DNA of 64,000 nt from NCBI GenBank assembly GCA_946965045.2, contig OX337240.1, positions 1,550,001 to 1,614,000 of the forward strand. Reading direction: 5' to 3'. The DNA comes from Epithemia pelagica. Lineage: Eukaryota; Bacillariophyta; Bacillariophyceae; Surirellales; Surirellaceae. The position numbers and the translations under genes are program-made. Below the pieces are notes generated by a model, which was given only the letters and a program-made list of their open reading frames with translations, was not told the DNA's origin and ran no database searches. Position 1 is the stretch's first letter. Every line of letters begins with the position of its first letter. Of this stretch, positions 54,156-64,000 are shown piece by piece.

Positions 54156-55994
54156 ATGAAGCCATTGTCCTTTGGTTCATGGTGGAAAGAGACATTGCTG
54201 CTGTGGTTGGTTGGCTCGAGTCTGTGGGATCTTTCGGCAGGATTTGAGCTTTGGTGGCGGCCCTCTTTTCCGATTGGTCGCAATCCAGTTTGGTTTCATG
54301 AGCGTGGACACAATGGTATCTTTGATGCGTGCAGCAGGAAAACGAGACACACGTTGCCTCGTTGGAAGGCACAATTGCATGGCGCCTCGTCTTCAGTAGA
54401 GGAAGATGAAATTGCACCCAATGAGGAAAGCGTATCCAAAACTTTGAATCAGCAAGAAATCACAGAGAATCCACCACCAGGAGGACCCTTTGTCCGTTCC
54501 TATCCACGATATCGAGTCGATTTGTCTCGAGTTCCGAGACGCCCTGAAACAGCCTCGTCGTCCTCGTTTTCTTCCTTTTTTTCTGGACTAGGAAATCGTT
54601 TACCCTTTGGCCGTGTGGCTTCCGAAATGGCGAAACAGCAATACGCTTCCCAATTTCCTTTGGCGGAGATTCAGGTTGTTGACCTTGCATCCACAAAAGA
54701 GAAAGAGACACTTCCCTTTGCGGCCGCGTGTCATGCCATGACCAGTTTGTGGCAAGCCGCACAACAGGTCCAGGAAGGAGGGGAACATGAAACCAATGGC
54801 CGATTGGTGATTTTGGCCGATCCAACGTTGGCCGGTGTGGCTCGCAATTTTGTGGATTTACTCGACTGGGCCAACGAGCAATGTGCCACTCAAGATTCGC
54901 AAGGCAAGCGCAACAACAAAAAGTCGTTTCCAGTACAGGCACAGTTTTTCGCCAGTCCCAACGATCGATTGGGGGAGATTCCAGACGCTCAAGGCGGCAA
55001 ACGACAATCGCCCGACCAATCATCGAGTGTAGCACCTGCAGCTGTCTTGTTGTCCTCGCCCGTACCATCATCCACAACACCGCCGACAACAACACCGTAT
55101 GGACCATTCGTCCGAAATGCCACCACCGAAACCATGATCAATGACCACACTCGGTCCTGGGTTCAACGCTTGTTGGTAGAACGGGGCATTTGTCCCTTTA
55201 CCAAAAATGTGGAATGGAGTGGCCAAGGATTGAAAAAGGAAGGTGTGCCAGTTGGTCGCATTGCCTATCATGCCGTTGTCGTTGACGACGAGGATGATGA
55301 TGATTCATCCAAAGAGCAAGCTCCAGACGAAGCAATTTGGAATTTGGTCACTCCCCTCATGGCCCGTACGTGGGAGACCATGTACGAAATGCTACTGGCA
55401 GGACCAGAGGGCAAGGAAGGAGGGATTTCGAGTATCTTATTGGCGGCGCCAGCCTTTGACCAAGAGTTTGAATTTTGGAGTGGTCCCTTGTTTGCCTTGC
55501 TGGAAGCTAGTGTTGTGGCCGCTCAGGCCGAACCCTGGCTGGGTGTCGTATGTTTTCATCCTCAATATGCCGTCAGCGATGGATCGTCGTGGCCAGGCTT
55601 TGGTCATATGCACTCGCTACCTCGACTGCAAGAATGGGTCCATAACGCACAAGTCCAAGACGAATCAAAGTCCTGCCCGGCTCGCCGACCGAAACGCAGA
55701 AGGAAACAAGGAACCAATGCGGCTGCTGCGACACCAGTGGCGACGCAAGGTTGTTGCCCCGAGTATTCGGTCGAGGAGATTGCCGCAGGAGGGGCCTGGC
55801 AACGTCGGACGCCTCATGCTACCATTAATGTATTGCGGGCCAATCAGTTGGCAGCCGCCGAACAAGTACGCTCTTCCGAAACCCTTTATCCCCGCAATAT
55901 TCAGGTACTGCGAGACCAAATTGGATTTGACCAATTGTGGCATGATTTGCAACGCGAACAAAAAAGATCACCTACAGACCAGGAACCACAGTGA
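54156..55994 (+). CDS. DUF1415-domain protein, possibly plastid-targeted
   Basis: The frame opens at 53889, but the ATG at 54156 places a signal-like segment (TLLLWLVGSSLWDLSAG followed by Phe) right at the N-terminus. A Gly-Phe or Ala-Phe junction is typical of diatom plastid leaders, so that start is preferred (612 residues). The DUF1415 family signature is clear in the C-terminal half: SWVQRLLVERGICPFTK (at about residue 330), then a WETMYEMLL helix, GVVCFHPQYAVSD (at about 465), HSLPRLQEW, and HATINVLRANQLAAAEQVRS ending with RNIQVLRDQIG. The first part (RLVILADPTLAGVARNFVDL) may be a second, unknown domain. DUF1415 proteins have no established activity. The longer start cannot be excluded. 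Confidence 0.85.
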   Translation: MKPLSFGSWWKETLLLWLVGSSLWDLSAGFELWWRPSFPIGRNPVWFHERGHNGIFDACSRKTRHTLPRWKAQLHGASSSVEEDEIAPNEESVSKTLNQQEITENPPPGGPFVRSYPRYRVDLSRVPRRPETASSSSFSSFFSGLGNRLPFGRVASEMAKQQYASQFPLAEIQVVDLASTKEKETLPFAAACHAMTSLWQAAQQVQEGGEHETNGRLVILADPTLAGVARNFVDLLDWANEQCATQDSQGKRNNKKSFPVQAQFFASPNDRLGEIPDAQGGKRQSPDQSSSVAPAAVLLSSPVPSSTTPPTTTPYGPFVRNATTETMINDHTRSWVQRLLVERGICPFTKNVEWSGQGLKKEGVPVGRIAYHAVVVDDEDDDDSSKEQAPDEAIWNLVTPLMARTWETMYEMLLAGPEGKEGGISSILLAAPAFDQEFEFWSGPLFALLEASVVAAQAEPWLGVVCFHPQYAVSDGSSWPGFGHMHSLPRLQEWVHNAQVQDESKSCPARRPKRRRKQGTNAAAATPVATQGCCPEYSVEEIAAGGAWQRRTPHATINVLRANQLAAAEQVRSSETLYPRNIQVLRDQIGFDQLWHDLQREQKRSPTDQEPQ

Positions 55995-56279
55995 ATCCGA
56001 AGGGCCCTAATCAGAGGTTATGGGAGAATCTACACAAAAGCAAACACCAATGCGAGACAAAGTCTCCGAAGCGTTCCCTACTCCTGCTGATATAAGCTCC
56101 TCTTTCGACAGTTATCGTAGAGGCGAAGACTATGGCAAAAGTGGGTGTCAATATAGCAAGGAATAAGAGGGTGCTCTATACAACAACCATACAACGGTCC
56201 ATTTTTACCGAAAAAGTTGCAAAAATGTACAAGCTCCAACCCACACAGAGTTGACAGCAGCATGGCAGTATTCCTTTAT

Positions 56280-57005
56280 TCACGCACACTCTTGATAGAG
56301 CTTGCTCAGTCGATCCAACTCTTTCAAGTGCTCCCATCCCTCCCTTGCCAGTTCCAAAAATAGATTGCCATCGGCAGGTGGGAAACTTTCACTGTGAAAA
56401 TGTTCTGCGGCAATGGATATACAAAGAGAGGCTTGTGCATAGGTCAAGCCATGTACCTGTTCCAAGTCATATTCCCATTTGTCACCTGCCTCAATCAGCG
56501 ACCGAATCTTCAAATAATGTTTCTCGGCCAGTCCAGATGATGCCCTTGAGAGTTTGCGTTTCTTGAATGTCAGTGGACAAGGATCCAAGACCCGGAAAGA
56601 TTCCGACTCGTCATCTTCGACTGTTTCCGTGACAATGGTTGCAGGCACGGTCGGCTCCAACGTTTTGTCCAACGCTCGTTTTCCTCTTGAAGTTTCAATC
56701 TCTCCGTCGCAAGTCGCCGACGACATTGTCATTCTATCCTTCGTAGCACTCATCGGATATTCTTCAGTGGTAGAGTTTGTATCTTTCATTCTCGTTATGA
56801 TCGTTTGCTGTTTGGCAGCCAACACGTACTGTTGCTGACTGACAAAGTGGAGGGATGTTGACGGAACTTGCAAGTGTGATGTTCTTTTTCCAGCAATCTC
56901 GACGAATGCACTTGGGTCTTTGTTGCGCGATAGCGGCGGAGACACCATTATTTTGGTCAATGATGTGTGTGAGACAGCCAAAGAGAAAACAGTTCGGAAA
57001 AGCAT
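56280..57005 (-). CDS. Hypothetical protein
   Basis: The longest frame opens with GTG at 57101; the first ATG is at 57005, and Met at 56948 is also possible. The product from 57005 is 241 residues. The N-terminal two-thirds is Ser/Thr/Lys rich with basic patches (FKKRKLSR at about residue 155). The last 80 residues look helical and ordered (EKHYLKIRSLIEAGDKWEYD, YAQASLCISIAAEHFH, LFLELAREGWEHLKELDRLS), resembling a compact helical bundle. No known domain is recognised. Confidence 0.55.
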   Translation of the reverse strand: MLFRTVFSLAVSHTSLTKIMVSPPLSRNKDPSAFVEIAGKRTSHLQVPSTSLHFVSQQQYVLAAKQQTIITRMKDTNSTTEEYPMSATKDRMTMSSATCDGEIETSRGKRALDKTLEPTVPATIVTETVEDDESESFRVLDPCPLTFKKRKLSRASSGLAEKHYLKIRSLIEAGDKWEYDLEQVHGLTYAQASLCISIAAEHFHSESFPPADGNLFLELAREGWEHLKELDRLSKLYQECA

Positions 57006-57559
57006 CAAGTACAGAATATTCGTACAGGAATAGGGTGGTGTCCCCCGTCCATCTGTTTTCTCTTGGCGACCACCATGGACCAAAGAGTTCGGCTGCGTCA
57101 CGCGTCACTGACATACCTTGTCATCGACAGATTCCCAACCAATCAACAATCAACAGTCCCGAATGGTCGCTGACATCTGTGACCCTGTCCACTGCCAGCG
57201 CGCTGGTTGGTTTTTGTTTGGCGCACGGTCACCGCATCACTCACGCTCAGGACTCGAGTCTTTCCACGAACCGATTCCCAGGTAAATCTCAAATTGCTCT
57301 AGTAGCGCTTTTGTAGTTGTGCTACCTAGTACGAGTAACTATCACAATCCACCTACTGACAAAGATCATTGTTTAGTTCTAGGAGTAGATCAATAACTTG
57401 TTGTTCGGAACGAAACATGTTGACCAGGATTTGGTCATTTTCTCATGAATCACGCAGTTAGATATTCCTCATAAATCAAGCACTTGGATAGTCGTTGATT
57501 GGTTGTAATGCTTCAGACTTTCCGTGTAAAAACTTCCTCCGAGTCGGCGCCGTCCCAGT
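57006..57559. other. Intergenic region, no convincing gene
   Basis: Lies between the hypothetical gene's start and the GPCR stop. It contains a TAGGAGTA motif at 57380-57387, about 170 bp beyond the GPCR stop codon. Confidence 0.5.
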
Positions 57560-59135
57560 TTAGACGGGTGAACTATGATTGTTGCCTTCGCCTGTTTCTT
57601 CAACTGTCGCAGTTGTTGCAACTTCATTGGACTCCTCATTCGTGTCGTCCTCACATTCACAAGTCTGACTATATGTGTCGTCGTCGCCTTCAGGGGCAAT
57701 CATAGGATCATTGGACTGTTGTTGTGGAGGAGAGGGGACACTACTACTAACAAGAGGTGGAGGTGGTACCCTAGCCGAACTGCCCATGGTGGATGTGGAT
57801 GCGTGTTGCCGTCCACGTTTCATAGCAATGTGTTCAATCCACCCACCAAGCCATGGAATATGTCGAACAAAGGCAAGACTCTTTCCATCTTGAATCAGAC
57901 GAGCAAATCGCCGTCGAAAATACACGATTGAATTCAGAAATCCCTGAATTTCAACAATCAATGATGAATAAGAATGAAGCGATTGCACATTGGAGACAAT
58001 GGGATAGCACGAACCGTATCTGGTATATCGACGTACCTACAATGGCGTGCAAAGTTTTACCAAGATCGCCACATAAAACTTTGCCCTTCGTTCTTGGCTT
58101 GGATTGTCACGGTTGGTTGGGAGAGCAATCAAAATAAGCAGAGGTCCATAAGTGATGAAGAAGGCGGCAATGTACAACAGAGACTGTTTGGCTGTCGCCT
58201 TGGTTCGAGGAAAGGTGGGTTCATTGCCACGGCGCCGTCTCGTTGTTCGGGTCATTGTGGTGGTGGTAGAAGTTGTGTGACTGCCTCCATCTCCTTCATT
58301 GACCGCGTAGAGTCGAAATCGATTTTCCATTTGTCGCACTTTGAGTACGATGGAAATAATGCACACGATAATAATTCCCCATATGGCTGTCACACTCCAT
58401 CCGACCGTCACGTAGCTGTCATAATCGTGACCTCGTAAACACGTCGTGTCGTTATTGCTGTCATTGTCGGGTTGAGAACAAAAGGGTGGATTGTCCGCAA
58501 ACCAACACCATCCTGGCAAATCACGCACTGGATTAAAAGCTGTATTGGTGAGAGCCACACTATTGGATCCCAAACAATCCGCCAGGGACAACAAATGTGC
58601 AATGGGTTCCAAACAGCGTGCGATGCGCCTGTCCCAAAACAAGAGCGACCAGTCAAGACAGGAACAAGGCGAATTTCTAAGAGACATGACACAGCATTGT
58701 GTGTAGCGTCACAAACGTCATGACTTGCCTTTCTTTCCATTCCCATCGCAGGAGCAAGACAAAATAAATGGCCAAGAATACCGAATACCACATGGTTATA
58801 GTAATGAGATTGAGTGAAAATCCTGCCGCCTCACACGTGGCAATAGTACCTCGGTTGCTTGTTTGACCCGAGTACGGCCATTCCCTGGGGACAGCCCAAT
58901 GTCCCAACACCAACATGCCCATGGAATTGCAAAAATCGGCCAAACTCATACACAGGAGGAATCGATGGTACACATGATGACGAAGCAAGGTCTTGTATTC
59001 AAAGAGAATGGACCACAAAATCAAGGCGGAACCTGCCACAGAAAATGGAGCGGAAACGTTTGGAAGAATGGCCAATAAATTGGCTTGACTGGATGTATAG
59101 AGTGGGGGAGGATCAATCACCACGTCTTGGGACAT
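57560..59135 (-). CDS. Seven-helix G-protein-coupled receptor, three exons
   Basis: Exons are 59135-58729, 58628-58061 and 57943-57560; introns are 100 and 117 bp. The first intron uses a GC donor (AG|GCAAGT) and the second a GT donor. Joined length is 452 residues. Helices read in order: SAPFSVAGSALILWSILF; FLLCMSLADFCNSMGMLVLG; a CEAAGFSLNLITITMWYSVF segment; EPIAHLLSLADCLGSNSVA; TVGWSVTAIWGIIIVCIISI; QSLLYIAAFFITYGPLLIL; and FYVAILGFLNSIVYFRRRF, rejoined across intron 2. The loop NPVRDLPGWCW with paired Cys lies before helix 5. The G-F-L-N-x-I-V-Y end of helix 7 and the Cys before helix 3 are GPCR hallmarks, and the overall look fits cAMP-receptor/GCR1-like receptors. The tail is Ser/Pro rich. 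Ligand unknown. Confidence 0.88.
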
Positions 59136-62067
59136 GATAAAGTTGAAGGAATTGTTGATTCAAACGTTGTATCGATAGTATTGTTGTTGTTGTTCATGAT
59201 GGAAATGAGGATGCTCTGTTGCGGTGGTAGCAGAATCTAGAGGGTGTGTTTCAGAGGCTTCTCAAATTGAATGTTCGTCTTCTCCAGAAGAGCAAAACGA
59301 GGGATCGATTCTGGACGGAAGTAGCTGTGTCAACAACGGGAGACAAAGACACCAGAAACAAGCAAGTCCAATGCGATACTCTAGGATCATTTAATAGCAA
59401 TCACCAGTTCTTTTTTCAGACAAACGGATCGGGTTGTGGCGTTCGTGGCTTCGGGTTCATCAAGCACATGATCTCTTGGTTTTTCCCTTTTATCTTCAGT
59501 AAGGTACAGTCATGAGGATTATCCGCGAACGGCAGTCGCTCAAAAAAGTTCCATCCATGAGCCATGAGGCTGGTTGCGTCCTTTTTCGAAACGCAGTGGG
59601 AGACACCAAGGAAATAAGCCCTGATTTTCCCCAGCCTCACTTATACGTGCCCATTCGCTGTATTCCACAGACATGGACACTGGTCACAAACATAGACATT
59701 CCGTTAAACTCTAAATACGGACTCCGGGGGACAAAAAATTCCCCCACGATATCCCGTGTTTCACGTTGGTGAGACTTCCGGCCCTACGAGATTCATGAGT
59801 CCATTCATTTTCTCGAAGTAAAATGAATTGCCCCTCATCATCCACAAGTATCTCGCAGTCGCAACTCGTACCGATGAACCTTTCACCATGACGAGGCGCT
59901 TACCCTTCCTGTGCGAGTAATAAACAACAATCATACAAGTGCAAAATATACAACCCACTTTTTAATTATAAGCCTATATTATGTAGTCACCACCACTGCT
60001 GCTTGTTGTCATTGGTATAGGTGATGGTTTCACTTGGAGTTGGTTGTTGCGTTTGTTGTCGTTGTCGCGGCACAGGATTGTCTCGTTCGGCCGAAACAAG
60101 GCGTTGATCGTTGTGTTTGTTGTAGAACCGTAGAACTGAAAGAACCAGCAATGGAGAGCAGTTGATTGTTGCTTTTGGTGCCATTGTCATTGTCGTGGCC
60201 CCGGATTGTTTTGTTCGGCCGAAACGATGAGTTGATTGTTGCGATGGGGACATGCATGCTACGCGAGGCCAAAACCAGTTGGTTGTGTAGTTGGTGGTAT
60301 CTGTTGTCATGTCTGTGGATGTCGTATCATCATCACCATCCGATGGCTCGGTCGTTGTGGCTCTTGGTTTTGTCGTCAAGATCCTCCCGCTTTTGATTGT
60401 TGCATTGGATGTTGTTGTCGTTTGTCGTTGTGGCCAAAACGAGGAGTGGATAGTTGCATTTAGGCTTTGTTGGAGGTCTAGAGTAGTTGGTTGGTGCATT
60501 GGTGTTATTGTCTTGAACCATCCAATGGATTTGTCGTGATGGATGTTGGTTTTGTGGTCGTGGGCTTCACGTCGTCGGGAAACAAGGGTTCACTTCGCGT
60601 CCAACTTGTCGTGTGGTGCCACAAATCAGTCGTTGTCTTTGTTGTGGCTGCGGTTGTTGCGGTTGTTGCAACCGTGATGATGGAGTCGACCCTTCACTTC
60701 CACAAGTCGGCCGGTTGTTGTTGGGTTCTTGTGGTCTCGTAACATTGAGAGACGGTCTGTTGTTGGTGTTGTCGTTGCTGCGGCCGACTGCTTTGTTCAG
60801 ACGAGAACCCTCCAGTTGATTGCCTTGTGTCCTTGCCGCTGCTCTCCCACGACTCATCCATCCATTTAGAAGCTTCCATTGTCGTTCCTCATTGCAATCT
60901 TTGTTCATTACATCATTCTCCGACTCCAATCTTGGTAATCTTGTTGCTTCCTTCCCACCAGGATTTGGAAGACTTCAAAACTTTGCCTTCGGTCCACCAA
61001 AATGGCCAACCCATCGCCGCCCGTTCATTCCGTCACAGTACACTTGATTCTGAGGACTCCGTGGTGGTCGGAGGAGTGCTAGCACCTTTAGTTGGAGGTG
61101 CACACCGGCTTGAGTTTGCCATGTTGGTGCCATGCAGTGTATCATGAATCATGACCGTGGTTTCCTAAACCACCGGCCCAGATAACTATAGACAATAGAG
61201 TACAAGTATGAAAAGCACGGCTAACTGTGGGGGAGTTTTTCGGCCCCCGGAGTCCGTACGCTACCAATATTCGATATGGTTCCTGATCCCCCATCCCCAA
61301 TCCCCATGTCCAGAAGATGACCTTGTTCCAAAACGCAATCTTTTGTGGGCAGTCATCTCACTTCTCACGCTCTCACTCTCTCCACTACGAGTACGAGTAT
61401 TCGAATTGGTCTCGTCCACATCAGCGTCAGCGTCAGTGCCTCGTTCACAACAGATGTAAACCTATGATTGGCATCTCATTTCGAGAGCAATGATTCACAC
61501 ACATTCTTGTCAAGACATATTGGTTATCGGTTGCGAGGAATACCACGCTAGCTAGTCGCATATTTCGGCAGCTGCTCGGCAAAAGGGATGGAAGATTGGC
61601 AGCACCATAATATCTACGAGTACGAGCTCGTAATCGTCGATGGATAGTTTGCGTGCTGTTTCTGAGACGCCAGGAAATTCAGACACTTTGATGGTATGAA
61701 CGCCAACGAATCCCTTAAGTCCAGTCTCCTCTGGAGTCTGGATCAAAGAAGCTTGGCCGTTGTGGGTTGGCCCCATTTCGTATTGTCCTTCCCACAAAGT
61801 TCCCAACTTCTTATACCAAGTCAGATATGGTGGTACTTGTGACTTGTGGCAGCCCTGAAAAGTGCCGAACCAATAGGGTCATGGAGAAATTCCGAGAAGA
61901 ACGACAAGCTTTACCATCCTGACTCCCTCATTCTCGTAATGTGATCCCACAAATTCCAGGCTCGCAAGTTTTTATTATTCGCCGCCGTGCCACCACAGCA
62001 GCAGCAGATTGTTTTCAGAATCACGACAACCAGAAGGAATTCAAAACAAACAAGGACACCATCGACC
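59136..62067. other. Long repeat-rich intergenic region
   Basis: Nearly 3 kb with no supported gene. Frames on both strands are Thr/Gln/Asn or Val/Cys/Gly-rich products of the TTG-rich repeat field. An 84-codon minus-strand frame (61552-61806) has ordinary composition but only internal ATGs and no known domain. Confidence 0.5.
59990..60800. repeat. Degenerate TTG/GTTG-rich repeat field
   Basis: The block TTGTTCGGCCGAAAC or TCGTTCGGCCGAAAC recurs about 130 bp apart (near 60083 and 60211). A diverged relative (TTGTTCAGACGAGAAC) lies near 60793 and GTGGCCAAAACGAG near 60431. Each is preceded by a GTCGTTGTCG-type stretch and followed by GTTGATTGTTG. It looks like a decayed minisatellite or a low-complexity former coding region. 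Confidence 0.65.
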
Positions 62068-63213
62068 ATGGCAACCACAACAACGACAAGTTCTACCAGT
62101 CTCTGCTGGCCGTTGGAAAAACCACCCGTCAATGCATTCTATCGAACCGCATTGGTCCTCAACAACCAGGCCGTGACATGGATGCAACATGGACAGTTTG
62201 GACCCGCCATGCGTACCATGTGTGAGTGCTTGTCCAACATGCAACGAGCCTTTGTCACGACATCGTCCACCACCCACAAGAAGCAAAAGAAGACGACACG
62301 AAGGACTGCTCTGCATCCACAGGAACAGTATCCGCAATCGAAGCACAAGAGCAAGAACCACCAGAACAAGAACCACAAGAACAAGACTACTGTTGTTGAA
62401 GGTCTACCTGAAGCACATCCCTCCTCCTCCTCTCATACTCATGTTGCGGGAAGGACAAAGTCCAAGGACCATCCAGACAAGACAAACAAGAATTCCCACG
62501 AGACGATTGCACCTGCAGCATCAGTCATTATGGATATTGAACCAATCGAGGACACGGACATTGGTCGACTCTTGGCCATGGCTCGGTATGGTCCTACTAC
62601 GTCCATGGCCTCACCCATTCGTATTGCGGGAGCTGCGAGTTGTGACGAAACGGATGAGATCCAAAAGCACTTTGGTATCATGCTGTACAACCATGGTTTG
62701 GCTACCTTTCTCGTGTCGACGACCATACGACCCAAACAAAGAAGAGCAAGAACGCATCGTGACGGCACAACGAGTACTACTAGTAGCACATACCAACGTT
62801 ATGCGGACCGTCACAAGAAATACATGGCACGATCCCAAAAATCTTTGGAAATGGCCGAGAAAACACTTGTACTCTTGTTGGCAGCCAGCAATGCCTCCCA
62901 TTCGAAACCATGGACCGACTCTGTCGTCCTGGATCAGCAGCAGCAGCAGCAGGAGAACCGAGGATCCATAGAGGACATGCCGAGCCCCGGAGTACCCGAC
63001 CTTTCCGTCTTCCTCCTCTTGGCCTTGAGTCTGAATAGTCGCTGCGTTCTCTGGTGTCAAGCAGCGCACGACAAACCGCACTACTGGCAAACAAAGGTAC
63101 CGCTGGTACAACAAGCCGTGACATGCTTGTGTGGTCGTGTCATGGCCGAACAAGCACACTGGTCCCGTTGCATGGGCGCTCGAAAGGAAGGAGTCGTGGC
63201 TCAAGCCGCGTAA
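62068..63213 (+). CDS. TPR-like hypothetical protein (diatom family)
   Basis: ATG at 62068 in the context GACCATGGC; the longer frame starts with GTG. The product is 381 residues. It opens with FYRTALVLNNQAVTWMQHGQ followed by an AMRTMCECLSNMQ helix, a TPR-like pair. A long basic insert rich in Lys, His and Asn follows (residues about 65-150), then GIMLYNHGLATFLVS, RSQKSLEMAEKTLVLL and LALSLNSRCVLWCQAA. The order Y-N-x-G-L-A, then S-L-E-M-A, then L-N-S-R matches the helices of the gene at 88-888, so the two are probably distant members of the same family. Likely a helical protein-binding module; no catalytic residue is seen. Confidence 0.8.
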   Translation: MATTTTTSSTSLCWPLEKPPVNAFYRTALVLNNQAVTWMQHGQFGPAMRTMCECLSNMQRAFVTTSSTTHKKQKKTTRRTALHPQEQYPQSKHKSKNHQNKNHKNKTTVVEGLPEAHPSSSSHTHVAGRTKSKDHPDKTNKNSHETIAPAASVIMDIEPIEDTDIGRLLAMARYGPTTSMASPIRIAGAASCDETDEIQKHFGIMLYNHGLATFLVSTTIRPKQRRARTHRDGTTSTTSSTYQRYADRHKKYMARSQKSLEMAEKTLVLLLAASNASHSKPWTDSVVLDQQQQQQENRGSIEDMPSPGVPDLSVFLLLALSLNSRCVLWCQAAHDKPHYWQTKVPLVQQAVTCLCGRVMAEQAHWSRCMGARKEGVVAQAA

Positions 63214-64000
63214 CCAAAGGCAAGCCAAAGAATCCTCTGCTGTCGCGGCAACGACGACTGTGGACCATCTTTCACCAGATGCGGTGCCCCGAATGAGCTT
63301 GAAGCTATTCTGGAGAGACTGACAGCATAGAAAGTCTTAGATTTCTAGAGAATGAGTGACACATGTAAGAGCTAAAACCCATTCCTTTCCACACTACCTT
63401 GAAGGTATTTCAAAAATCCTCCATGAGAGCGTCACCAACCGAAACGAAGAAGCAAGCATACAATTCCTTAGCGCAAAAGAATACCACTCCCCAATGACTG
63501 GGCGTTTCTCATGGTCCGAGTCACTATTGACGGTTTCTTGTGCTGGTCCCGAGGACGGGATTCCGTATAAGTGTCTGTGGACGATGCAACCACTCCACTA
63601 CTTTGGATGCTGGAGGACCCAACCGTTTTCCTCCAATCTGGACGTTCCATTCCCTACCATGAATGCTCTACGAGTCGTACAATAGCTTCACCACAAACAG
63701 CTCGTTTCTCTTTGTACACACCTGTTATTACCAATATATGTCTCATTGCCGAGAGGGGATGATGGAGACTGGACACTCTAGACTATGGAACTGTTGTGGT
63801 AAGGTAGGAGTAGCAAGAAGAGAATCGTCGGAAGGCACGCGCGAACGGCCTTTCCAAGAAAGGCCTCTCCGCGTCTCGGGTTTTCCAGACACGTTCCTCG
63901 GACAGACAATCGAATGCAATCGAAATAAATCGAACAACCCTGGGTGAATGGCACCGCACACGATCTTTGCGTTTGTCTCCACCGCATCTTCTCGTCGGTC
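63214..64000. other. Right-edge intergenic region
   Basis: No convincing gene. It carries a TAGGAGTA motif at 63805-63812. Short frames near the right edge have no recognisable family and may be parts of genes outside the window. Confidence 0.45.

Noticed and set aside
59987-60499. 170-codon Thr/Gln/Asn-rich minus-strand frame
   Set aside because: It coincides with the degenerate TTG repeat field. Open frames occur on both strands there, as expected from low-complexity sequence.
61552-61806. 84-codon minus-strand frame of ordinary composition
   Set aside because: It starts with TTG, has no known family and no neighbouring support. Left unannotated but worth an expression check.
1-64000. tRNA or rRNA genes
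   Set aside because: I looked for T-loop-like GGTTCRANNCC segments and conserved rRNA blocks and found none with a matching fold. A tRNAscan-type search was not possible.

Overview
The window looks like nuclear DNA of a stramenopile, most likely a pennate diatom. The basis is intron-poor genes with short introns (67-182 bp), diatom-type leucine-rich-repeat and TPR-like families, a DUF1415 protein with a possible bipartite plastid leader, a seven-helix receptor and a CSC1/OSCA-type channel, together with Harbinger, hAT and piggyBac DNA transposons. No bacterial operons, RNA genes or CRISPR arrays were seen. Many apparent ORF starts here are TTG or GTG, so starts were moved to real ATG codons, and four genes were rebuilt across introns by following frame and splice sites.

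Layout. 1-11.6 kb: a TPR-like gene, two low-complexity hypothetical genes, a two-exon kinesin whose intron cuts the P-loop, and a secreted or single-pass membrane protein. 11.8-39.4 kb: a transposon-rich block dominated by a tandem duplication of about 9.6 kb. Copy 1 is 11828-25518 and copy 2 is 25519-35143. Each copy holds an LRR gene, a 914-bp hAT derivative, a dead piggyBac-like element (A), a 2.5-kb spacer and the start of a second piggyBac-like element (B). Only the rightmost B (34653-39383) is full length. It carries a large transposase ORF and a convergent two-exon accessory gene. Copy 1 also contains a complete 4,085-bp Harbinger element with its transposase and a second gene, and copy 2 shows the exact unoccupied TTA target. 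41-64 kb: single-copy genes, namely a MYND zinc-finger protein, an eight-exon CSC1/OSCA-like channel, an unknown protein with a signal-like leader, a divergent pair of LRR genes related to the duplicated one, a DUF1415 protein, two hypotheticals, a three-exon GPCR with a GC-AG intron, a TTG-rich degenerate repeat field, and a TPR-like gene similar to the one at the left edge.

The order of events can be read directly. The hAT and piggyBac A inserted and decayed, and piggyBac B inserted. Then 2-bp microhomology (AT) joined the interior of B to the last codons of the LRR gene, producing the tandem duplication and giving the second LRR gene a chimeric C-terminus read antisense through the transposon. 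Afterwards Harbinger entered copy 1 and copy 1's element A lost 10 bp. The 22-bp length difference between copies, after removing Harbinger and its extra TSD, is fully explained by four small indels (+8, +11, +10 and -7).

The best candidates for undescribed biology are the piggyBac B architecture (N-terminally extended transposase, convergent Cys/His accessory gene, long hairpins just inside both termini), the non-Myb-looking second gene of the Harbinger element, and an intergenic TAGGAGTA/TACTCCTA motif that recurs well above chance.
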